64,000 nt of DNA from Rhodoferax sp. AJA081-3 (GTDB lineage: Bacteria > Pseudomonadota > Gammaproteobacteria > Burkholderiales > Burkholderiaceae_C): assembly GCF_017798165.1 (NCBI RefSeq), contig NZ_CP059068.1, forward strand, positions 4,836,001 through 4,900,000, read 5' to 3'. A program made the position numbers and the translations under genes. Below the pieces are notes generated by a model, which saw only the letters and a program-made list of their open reading frames with translations, searched no databases and had not been told where the DNA came from. This document shows positions 57,841 through 64,000 of this stretch, piece by piece (positions within the stretch are counted from its first letter, which is position 1; every line of letters starts with the position of its first letter).

Positions 57841-59065
57841 TGTAAAAAGTCCAGTCAACCGTCAGCTCGCGGTTTGGATCGTGTTGCTGGCTGCGGCCGC
57901 AACCTTTGCACTCACCATGGGCACCCGCCAGACCATGGGGCTTTTTTTGAGCGCCCTGAATACCTCCACCGGCCTTGGCGTGGGCAGTATCAGTCTGGCC
58001 TTTGCCTTTGGACAGTTGTGGTGGGGGTTGACACAACCGTTCGCCGGAGCCTTTGCCGACCGCGTGGGGGCCGGGCGCGTGTTGTTCCTGGGCGTGGTCT
58101 TGGTGGCGCTGGGCACCTTTATCACACCCTTCATGACCACGACCGCAGGGCTGATCTTTGCGATAGGTGTGCTGGCCGCCGGTGGCGCTGGCATGGCGGG
58201 GCCGGCCGTGTTGATGGCGGCTACGGCACGCCTGATCCCGGCGGACAAGCGGGGCATGGCCACGGGCATCGTGAATGCCGGTGGCTCCTTTGGCCAGTTT
58301 CTGATGGCGCCCATTGCCGGTGCGCTGATGGTGAGCGTAGGCTGGGCCTCGGCCATGCAGGTGTTGGCCTGTATCGTCCTGCTGGCCCTGCCAGCGGCGT
58401 TTTTTCTGAAGGGCAACCCGGTGCAGGTCGGCGCTGCCAGCAGTGCACCACCCCTGGCCACGGGCGCTGCGATTCGCCAGGCCCTGCAGACACCCAGTTT
58501 TTTGATGCTGGCGGGCGGCTTTTTTGTCTGTGGTTTCCATGTGGCCTTTTTGGCCACGCATCTCCCGGGTGTGGTCGCATCCTGCGGCCTGCCCACGCAA
58601 TGGGGCGCCTGGTCGTTGGCCATGCTGGGCCTGTTCAATATTGTGGGCAGTATCGCCATGGGCTGGGCGGTGGGGCGCTGGCGCATGAAGTCTCTGTTGT
58701 CGCTGGTGTATGCCACCCGCGCGGTCGCGGTAGTGGTGTTCCTGCTGGCACCCAAGACCGGGCCGGTGGTGCTGGTGTTTGCCGCGGTGATGGGCCTGAC
58801 CTTTTTGTCCACCGTGCCACCCACGGCCGGGCTGGTGGCCAAGTTTTTTGGTGTGGGCAATATGGCCACGCTGTTTGGTGTGGTCATGCTGACGCACCAG
58901 GTCGGTGGCTTTCTGGGTGCTTACCTGGGCGGCAAGGTGTTTGATGCCACGGGGAGCTACAACTGGATCTGGTACGTGGATATTGCTTTGGCCGTGGGTG
59001 CCGCGTTGATCCATTTGCCGATTAAGGAGGCCAAGTTGCCTTCCCGTGCGGTGGTGGCAGCATGA
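57833..59065 (+). CDS. MFS transporter
   Basis: A 410-residue permease with 12 helices. The N-terminal half has GTRQTMGLFLSALNTSTGLGVGSISLAFAFGQLWWGLTQPFAGAFADRVGAGRVLFLGVVL, which contains the MFS loop between helices 2 and 3. It belongs to the oxalate/formate or monocarboxylate-like branch in appearance (GTRQTMG..F, HLPGVVASCGLPTQWGA). It overlaps marR by 8 bases and the MATE gene by ATGA, which suggests a MarR-controlled efflux operon. Substrate unknown. Confidence 0.9.
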   Translation: MSDVKSPVNRQLAVWIVLLAAAATFALTMGTRQTMGLFLSALNTSTGLGVGSISLAFAFGQLWWGLTQPFAGAFADRVGAGRVLFLGVVLVALGTFITPFMTTTAGLIFAIGVLAAGGAGMAGPAVLMAATARLIPADKRGMATGIVNAGGSFGQFLMAPIAGALMVSVGWASAMQVLACIVLLALPAAFFLKGNPVQVGAASSAPPLATGAAIRQALQTPSFLMLAGGFFVCGFHVAFLATHLPGVVASCGLPTQWGAWSLAMLGLFNIVGSIAMGWAVGRWRMKSLLSLVYATRAVAVVVFLLAPKTGPVVLVFAAVMGLTFLSTVPPTAGLVAKFFGVGNMATLFGVVMLTHQVGGFLGAYLGGKVFDATGSYNWIWYVDIALAVGAALIHLPIKEAKLPSRAVVAA

Positions 59066-60468
59066 GCGCCAGCAGTCCCGACACCATGGACCCGCGCACC
59101 CGTTTGCTGCTGGAGGGGCCCATAGCGCCAACTTTGTTGAAGCTGGGTGCGCCCATGGTGTTGGTTATGGTGGCGCAGGCGGCGGTGGGGCTGATCGAAA
59201 CCTGGTTTGTTGGCAAGCTCGGCACCGACGCGTTGGCCGGCATGGCGTTGGTGTTCCCGGCTGTGATGTTGATGCAAATGATGTCTGCCGGTGCCATGGG
59301 TGGTGGCATTGCATCGGCGATTGCCCGGGCGCTGGGTGCACGCCGCAACAACGATGCGAACGCGCTGGTGTTCCACGCACTGGTGATTGGCCTGCTCTTT
59401 GCCGCTGCATTCACGCTGGCCCTGCTGCTGGGCGGGCGTTGGCTTTACACCCGCATGGGCGGTAGCGGCGCAGCGCTGGAGGCGGCGATGCAGTATTCCA
59501 ACTGGGTGTTCGCCGGGGCGGTGCTGGTGTGGATGTTCAATTCACTGTCGGCCATCATCCGGGGTACGGGCAACATGGCCGTGCCTGCGGTGGTGACGGT
59601 AGGCGGCTTGGTGTTTTTGATTCCCTTGTCGCCGCTGCTGATCTTTGGCTGGGGCCCCGTGCCGGCCATGGGCATTGCCGGTGGGGCGTTGGCGCTGCTG
59701 GTGTACTACGCGGTGGGAACGCTGGTGCTGGTGGCGTATATGCGCTCGGGTCGCAGCCTGTTGCGCATCGATTGGGTGCATTGCACGTTGCGCTGGCCCT
59801 TGTTCAGCGACATTTTACGGGTCGGGATCATAGGTGCGGTGTCCACCGTGGCCACCAATGTCTGCATCGCCATTGCAACCGCGCTGTCTGGCGCCTTCGG
59901 GCCTGCGGCGATTGCCGGTTATGGCACGGCGTCGCGTCTGGAGTATTTGCTGGTGCCCCTGGTGTTTGGTGTGGGCGCGCCGCTGGTGGCCATGGTCGGT
60001 ACCTGCATGGGTGCCGGCATGTGCGAGCGGGCCATGCGTGCAACCTGGATCGGGGCGGGCATGGCTTTTGTGCTGTGTGAGGTGATTGGTATTGCCGCGG
60101 CGCTGTTCCCAGCGGCCTGGCTGTCGCTGTTTGACAACGACCCGGCGATGATCGCCGCGGGTTCGCGTTACCTGCAGATCGTGGGGCCGTTTTATGGTTT
60201 CTTTGGCCTGGGGCTGGTGTTGTACTTCGCGTCGCAGGGTGCGGGCAAGTTGCTGTGGCCGGTGATTGGCAATGCGGCGCGTTTGTTGGTCGCCGCGGTT
60301 GGTGGTGTATTGGCGCTGCAGTGGGGCGGTGATCTGGGCATTGTGTTTGCGGCGCAGGCGGCGGCCATGGTGGTGTATGGCGTGGTCAATGTGTATGCAA
60401 TTGCGGGTGGTGCGTGGTTTGGTCGGCCTGGATGGCCGCGTATGCCGGGGGCCTGGGCGCGGGCATAG
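59062..60468 (+). CDS. MATE-family efflux transporter
   Basis: A 468-residue protein with 12 helices of the multidrug and toxin extrusion family. PIAPTLLKLGAPMVLVMVAQAAVGLIETWFVGKLGTDALAGMALVFP is the N-terminal MATE repeat and PLVFGVGAPLVAMVGTCMGAGMCERAMRATWIG the second. It uses Na+ or H+ gradients to expel drugs. Coupled to the MFS gene (ATGA) in the marR operon. Two hairpins follow its stop codon. Confidence 0.92.
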   Translation: MSASSPDTMDPRTRLLLEGPIAPTLLKLGAPMVLVMVAQAAVGLIETWFVGKLGTDALAGMALVFPAVMLMQMMSAGAMGGGIASAIARALGARRNNDANALVFHALVIGLLFAAAFTLALLLGGRWLYTRMGGSGAALEAAMQYSNWVFAGAVLVWMFNSLSAIIRGTGNMAVPAVVTVGGLVFLIPLSPLLIFGWGPVPAMGIAGGALALLVYYAVGTLVLVAYMRSGRSLLRIDWVHCTLRWPLFSDILRVGIIGAVSTVATNVCIAIATALSGAFGPAAIAGYGTASRLEYLLVPLVFGVGAPLVAMVGTCMGAGMCERAMRATWIGAGMAFVLCEVIGIAAALFPAAWLSLFDNDPAMIAAGSRYLQIVGPFYGFFGLGLVLYFASQGAGKLLWPVIGNAARLLVAAVGGVLALQWGGDLGIVFAAQAAAMVVYGVVNVYAIAGGAWFGRPGWPRMPGAWARA

Positions 60469-60508
60469 TCTTCGATTGCGATTTTGCTGGCGCTGGCGCT
60501 GGCGGTGG

Positions 60509-60587
60509 GTCAGGTCGGGCGGGATTGCGAGGGGCTCAGAGGCGCTGCGCTTGCCAAGTCGCCCCTCGCAATCCCGCCCGACCTGAC
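60509..60587. repeat. large DNA hairpin A (27-bp perfect arms, conserved loop)
   Basis: The arms 60509-60535 and 60561-60587 are perfect inverted copies (outer part CAGGTCGGGCGGGATTGC). The 25-base loop begins TCAGAGGCGCTGCGCTTGCC. The loop is almost identical to that of hairpin B, while the arms are largely different. No T run follows, so it is not a simple terminator. Confidence 0.9.
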
Positions 60588-60659
60588 TGTGTGCGTGAAG
60601 GCACTACAGGAAGCCGCAATACCAATACCCGTTGTCGGCGCGCATTCTTCGCCGACCGA

Positions 60660-60739
60660 GGCTTGGAGGGGCAATCGCTGCGGGCTGATGTGGCAAAGCG
60701 CAGCGCCTCTGAAGCCCGCGGCGATTGCCCCTCCAAGCC
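60660..60739. repeat. large DNA hairpin B (27-bp arms, conserved loop, opposite orientation)
   Basis: The arms 60660-60686 and 60713-60739 pair with one G-T mismatch (outer part GCTTGGAGGGGCAATCGC). Read on the minus strand the 26-base loop begins TCAGAGGCGCTGCGCTTTGC, matching hairpin A with one extra T and a changed end. The two hairpins fill most of the 323-base gap between MATE and cupin genes; a smaller stem GTCGGCG/CGCCGAC lies between them near 60634-60656. Confidence 0.9.
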
Positions 60740-60791
60740 CCCCCGCCAACGCAAACACTACATGCTTGCCCAAGTAGTAAGCTAACAACCC

Positions 60792-61175
60792 ATGACCACA
60801 TTCACCAAAACCATTTTGTTCACCGATACCGACGGTCGCGCCAAGTTTCGCGAAGAAGCGGTGCCCCTGGACCAAGGCACACCACAGTCCATGTTGTCGG
60901 AAGTATTTGTTTCGGGCGGCTACCAGTTGCGCACCAGCCCGGTGGGTTTTCGCAGCCAGTTCCATTGCACGGGTGCGCCGCAATGGTGTTTTATTCTGGG
61001 TGGGCAGATGGAGATCGGCCTGCAGGGCGGTGTCTCACGCATCTTCAAGCCCGGGGAACACTTTTATTCAGCGGACGTGTTGCCCGAAGGCGCAACGTTT
61101 GATCCCGCAGTGCACGGCCATTGGAGCCGGCAGGTGGGGGATCACCCCTTGGTCACGTTGTTTGTGCGGGGTTAG
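60792..61175 (+). CDS. cupin-domain protein
   Basis: A 127-residue single-domain cupin-like protein. The core reads SQFHCTGAPQWCFILGGQMEIGLQGGVSRIFKPGEHFYSADVLPEGATFDPAVHGHWS, with two possible metal His residues (QFHC, GEHF) but the first cupin motif only partly conserved. It may bind a small ligand. No neighbour gives a clue. It ends four bases into the convergent gene. Confidence 0.8.
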   Translation: MTTFTKTILFTDTDGRAKFREEAVPLDQGTPQSMLSEVFVSGGYQLRTSPVGFRSQFHCTGAPQWCFILGGQMEIGLQGGVSRIFKPGEHFYSADVLPEGATFDPAVHGHWSRQVGDHPLVTLFVRG

Positions 61176-61831
61176 CCGCCCTGCATTTCGCCCGACATCA
61201 GCGTTACCACGCCGGGCACACCGGCCTTGACATGGCGGATCAGTGCATGGGCGATGTCGCTGGCCTTGATGGCGCGGTAGTTGGCAGGTATCAGTGGCGC
61301 CAGTCCACGCGCCAGCTTCAAGCCCAGGCCTTCACCCGCTCGGCCTGGTTGGCCCAATGCCGCGCGGTCGCCGTCGATCAACGACGGGCGCGCAATCACC
61401 AGGCTTTTGAAACCCATGCGCGCGAGCGACAGTTCCATTTCACCTTTGATGCGGTTGTAAAAAACGCGGGAGTGGGTGTTGGCGCCCATGGCGCTGACTA
61501 CTCCTAATTTTGTAGCGCCAGACCTTTTAACGGCGAGGGCTACAGCCTCAACAGCCTTGAGGTCCAAGGCTCTGAAGGCTTCCTGGCTACCGGCCACCTT
61601 GATGGTGGTGCCCAGCGCGATGAAACATTCATCGACCTTGGGCAGGGCAGGCAGGGCTGCGAAGTCGACCACGTGGGTGGTTAACTTTGCGTGTTTGAGT
61701 TCCAGTGCTCGACGGCCCACGCAGTGGACCGCCGCAACCGTTTTATCGGCTAAAAGGTCCGCGAGGATTTCCCGACCCACGAGGCCCGTTGCCCCCGCCA
61801 CCAAAACCACCCGACCGTGATCCGCCGCCAT
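61172..61831 (-). CDS. NAD(P)H-binding SDR-like protein overlapping the helicase tail
   Basis: A 219-residue atypical [25 protein letters not shown] is the Rossmann motif, then [76 protein letters not shown] (YxxxK-like YNRIK) and [12 protein letters not shown]. Close to proteins annotated as oxidoreductase or HTATIP2-like. The ATG at 61831 is 89 bases inside the end of the rhlE-type gene, in another frame. No nearer start leaves the Rossmann motif intact, so the overlap must be real if this gene is. A family A repeat is read in frame at [17 protein letters not shown]. Confidence 0.85.
   Translation of the reverse strand: MAADHGRVVLVAGATGLVGREILADLLADKTVAAVHCVGRRALELKHAKLTTHVVDFAALPALPKVDECFIALGTTIKVAGSQEAFRALDLKAVEAVALAVKRSGATKLGVVSAMGANTHSRVFYNRIKGEMELSLARMGFKSLVIARPSLIDGDRAALGQPGRAGEGLGLKLARGLAPLIPANYRAIKASDIAHALIRHVKAGVPGVVTLMSGEMQGG
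61505..61562 (+). repeat. family A repeat inside the SDR-like gene, copy 9
   Basis: Plus strand: CTCCTAATTTTGTAGCG (palindrome part), spacer, CGAGGGCTACAGCC. On the coding strand it gives GTAGCCCTCGCC, read as VALA in the same frame as copies 5 and 6. Confidence 0.6.
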
Positions 61832-63527
61832 TGCCGCCTCCGTTGCCTGAACCGCCGCGGTTGCCACCATAACCACCGCCGCCGCCACGGCGTCCGCCGC
61901 GTTCAGCCATCATATCGACACTGGTGCGCATGGGGTCGGGTTGACCACCTGGTGCAGCGCGGGGAGGGCGCTCGCCCATGCCGCTGCCAAATCCGCCTTC
62001 GTGGCTGCGCGGTTGTGCGTCACCCATGGGAGGACGTGGACCACGGCCTTGACCGCCACCGCCGCCGTGGCCTTGGGGACCACGTGCGCCTTGTGGGCGA
62101 GGGGCGTGTTCGCCACCGCGTCCACCGCCGCCACCATTTCCGCCATTACCACGGGGGCCTTGTGCCGCGCGTCCACCGCCACCGCCACCGCCACCGTTGC
62201 CACGTCCGCCGCCACCATTGCCGCCACGGTCACCCTGGCCAGCCTTGCTTTCGCGCACACGTTGCAGCATTTCGGTGCGGGCGGCCTTGGCGGCTGCCTG
62301 CATCACATCGCGGCTAGGTGGTTTGCCCGCGCCGCCCCAGATGGTCTGGCGACCCATGGCGATGGGTTCACCCTTTTCGCCTGGCTCTGGGCCAAAACCG
62401 TCGATGACCTGCACGGGAATCGTTTGTTTGGTGAAACGCTCGATGTCCTGCATGAAGCCTTCTTCGTCCAGGCACACCAGGTTGACAGCAGCGCCGTCGT
62501 TGCCGGCGCGGCCGGTACGGCCGATGCGGTGCACATAGTCTTCGCTGACGTTGGGGATCTCGTAGTTCACCACGTGTGGCAGGTCGTCGATGTCAATGCC
62601 GCGGGCGGCAATGTCGGTGGCCACCAGGGCGCGCACGTCACCACTCTTGAAGCCGGCCAGGGCCTGGGTACGGGCAGCCTGGCTCTTGTTGCCGTGCAGT
62701 GCCATGGCGGTGATGCCATTCTTCTCCAGGAACTCGGCCACATTGTTGGCGCCGAACTTGGTGCGGGTGAACACCAGCACCTGGCTCCACTTGTGTTCGT
62801 TGATGATGTGGGCCAGCAGGGCCTTCTTCTTGCCGCGACCGACCGGGTGGATCACCTGGGTGATGCGCTGCACGGTGGTGTTGCGGGGTGTGACCTGCAC
62901 GCTTTGCGGGTCTTTGAGCAGGCCAGCGGCCAGTTCGCGGATTTCGTCGCTGAAGGTGGCCGAGAACAGCAGGCTCTGCTTTTCTTTGGGAACGGCGGCC
63001 AGAACCTTCTTGACGTCATGGATGAAGCCCATGTCCAGCATGCGGTCGGCTTCGTCCAGCACCAGCATCTGCACCTGGCCCAGGTCCAGCATGCCTTGCT
63101 GCATCAGATCCAGCAGACGGCCGGGCGTGGCGACCAGGATGTCGACGCCCTTTTTGAGCTTGGAGATTTGGGGGTTCATGCCCACGCCGCCAAAAATCAC
63201 GGTGGAGCTCAGTTGCAGGTATTTACCGTAAGTGCGGATGGACTCTTCGACCTGGGCAGCCAGTTCGCGGGTGGGGGTCAGCACCAAAGCGCGGATGCCG
63301 GTGCCGCCAAATTTGTTTTGTGCGCTGCGGCTCATGGTGAGGCGGTGCAGCAGGGGCAGGGTGAAGGCAGCGGTCTTGCCGGTGCCGGTCTGGGCGCCGC
63401 CGAGCAGGTCGCGGCCCTCCAGGATCAGCGGGATGGCTTGGGCCTGAATGGCGGTGGGCGTTTCGTAGCCTTGCTCGCGCACGGCTTTAACGATGGCCGC
63501 AGCCAAGTTCAATTCTTCAAAGTTCAT
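61743..63527 (-). CDS. rhlE: RhlE-type DEAD-box RNA helicase
   Basis: A 594-residue ATP-dependent RNA helicase. Motifs in order: Q motif [13 protein letters not shown], Walker A AQTGTGKT (residues 45-52), [52 protein letters not shown] and HRIGRTGR. The last 150 residues are a low-complexity RG/GG-rich tail that binds RNA, ending [17 protein letters not shown]. RhlE helps ribosome assembly and RNA turnover. GAATTGAACTTG-like start region at 63527 fits the family. The tail overlaps the next gene. Confidence 0.96.
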   Translation of the reverse strand: MNFEELNLAAAIVKAVREQGYETPTAIQAQAIPLILEGRDLLGGAQTGTGKTAAFTLPLLHRLTMSRSAQNKFGGTGIRALVLTPTRELAAQVEESIRTYGKYLQLSSTVIFGGVGMNPQISKLKKGVDILVATPGRLLDLMQQGMLDLGQVQMLVLDEADRMLDMGFIHDVKKVLAAVPKEKQSLLFSATFSDEIRELAAGLLKDPQSVQVTPRNTTVQRITQVIHPVGRGKKKALLAHIINEHKWSQVLVFTRTKFGANNVAEFLEKNGITAMALHGNKSQAARTQALAGFKSGDVRALVATDIAARGIDIDDLPHVVNYEIPNVSEDYVHRIGRTGRAGNDGAAVNLVCLDEEGFMQDIERFTKQTIPVQVIDGFGPEPGEKGEPIAMGRQTIWGGAGKPPSRDVMQAAAKAARTEMLQRVRESKAGQGDRGGNGGGGRGNGGGGGGGGRAAQGPRGNGGNGGGGGRGGEHAPRPQGARGPQGHGGGGGQGRGPRPPMGDAQPRSHEGGFGSGMGERPPRAAPGGQPDPMRTSVDMMAERGGRRGGGGGYGGNRGGSGNGGGNGGGSRSGGFGGGGNGPRGSGNPRGPFSR

Positions 63528-63821
63528 GAGTTGTGGCGCCCATCCAGGGCGCTAGGGATATCGGCCTGTTCTGGTACCTGGGCACCAGATCAGTCAAAGG
63601 CAGATAGATTCAAAGGCGGGACGTTGGATGCAAATCCGGTATCCCCAGCAATGTGCTGACGTTGTGGGCAACTGAAGCACCGCAACAGCGCGTATTGTCG
63701 CACGTTGGCATCAACCACGCCCAAAAACCTGCAACATAGTGTTTCGTGGGTACGACTAAGGCCTGACAATGCCGGTAAAACACTGGTCATTGCGCTTTGC
63801 AACTGGGAGAATCTCCACACA

Positions 63822-64000
63822 ATGAAAAAGTTCATGTTGCGAAGGCTGGGTGTTGCCCACGAACCCGGCAGTCAGAAGCCGTCCCTGCAGGATTGCATCG
63901 AGGCTGTGTTGGAGCAGAGCGATGCCCTCGCGGACGATGTGTTGTCCGGGTTGAAAGCTTCCCTGACACACACGCGTAGCAAGTCCGTGCAGGTGGTTCT
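63822..64000 (+). CDS. unidentified protein, N-terminal part (runs off the window)
   Basis: An open frame from ATG 63822 to the window end, 59 codons without a stop: MKKFMLRRLGVAHEPGSQKP, then SLQDCIEAVLEQSDALADDV and LSGLKASLTHTRSKSVQVV. GGGAGA lies 12 bases upstream. It has no signal peptide, and I do not recognise the family. The 294 bases between it and rhlE (63528-63821) must hold two divergent promoters, but no clear boxes stand out. Confidence 0.5.
   Translation, partial: MKKFMLRRLGVAHEPGSQKPSLQDCIEAVLEQSDALADDVLSGLKASLTHTRSKSVQVV

Noticed and set aside
60510..60983. A minus-strand open frame of 157 codons across the hairpins
   Set aside because: It spans both inverted repeats and overlaps the cupin gene on the other strand; its composition is that of the repeats, with no ribosome binding site.
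63590..63835. An 81-codon minus-strand frame upstream of rhlE
   Set aside because: It overlaps the better supported plus-strand gene start at 63822 and has no family features.

Overview
The window looks like chromosomal DNA of a beta-proteobacterium of the family Comamonadaceae, probably close to Rhodoferax or Polaromonas. This is inferred from the high GC, the block folC - SPOR protein - cvpA - purF - metZ - gltX, and a short dispersed repeat of a kind familiar from that family. I had no database access, so the genus is a guess. Most of the window is ordinary housekeeping DNA with short intergenic gaps and many ATGA stop/start overlaps.

Layout. 1-6100: end of an alpha/beta hydrolase, a BlaI/M56-peptidase sensor pair, an NDUFA9-like NAD-binding protein, a Fic protein, a DUF962 membrane protein and a second hydrolase. 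6200-10600: a type III-like restriction-modification island with an intact methyltransferase, a small membrane protein and a Res subunit cut off just after its Walker A motif. 10600-24500: argG, ppnP, gdx, an ArsC-like gene, the tldD/pmbA pair, pip, folC-SPOR-cvpA-purF-metZ-gltX and a tRNA-Ala/Glu/Asp cluster. 24500-31000: a methyltransferase, rarA and livHMGF. 31000-42000: a ferredoxin-type reductase, an NAD-binding protein, an HD-GYP response regulator, a PAP2 phosphatase, the dTDP-rhamnose operon rfbBDAC, two lipoproteins, tRNA-Leu, cysM, a NUDIX hydrolase and a TusA-like protein. 42000-52400: valS, a tandem acetyltransferase, a DUF3299 protein, pdxH, a bactofilin, a DUF418 membrane protein and a penicillin acylase-type hydrolase. 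52500-64000: the Entner-Doudoroff genes edd and eda, an IS30-family element inserted into the 3' end of gloA, a MarR-controlled efflux block (thioesterase, marR, MFS, MATE), a pair of large DNA hairpins, a cupin, an NAD(P)-binding protein overlapping the tail of an RhlE-type helicase, and the start of a gene that runs off the window.

The most unusual observations concern repeats and overlaps. (1) At least nine copies of one short palindromic repeat are present. Five lie inside reading frames, and in four of these the same strand is read in the same frame. One copy encodes most of a signal peptide and another supplies the ribosome binding site of argG. (2) Two hairpins with 26-27 bp arms have largely different arm sequences but an almost identical loop. 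(3) The RG-rich tail of the helicase and the Rossmann motif of the next gene are read from the same bases in two frames. (4) An IS30 insertion has replaced the native stop codon of gloA and given the enzyme a foreign tail.
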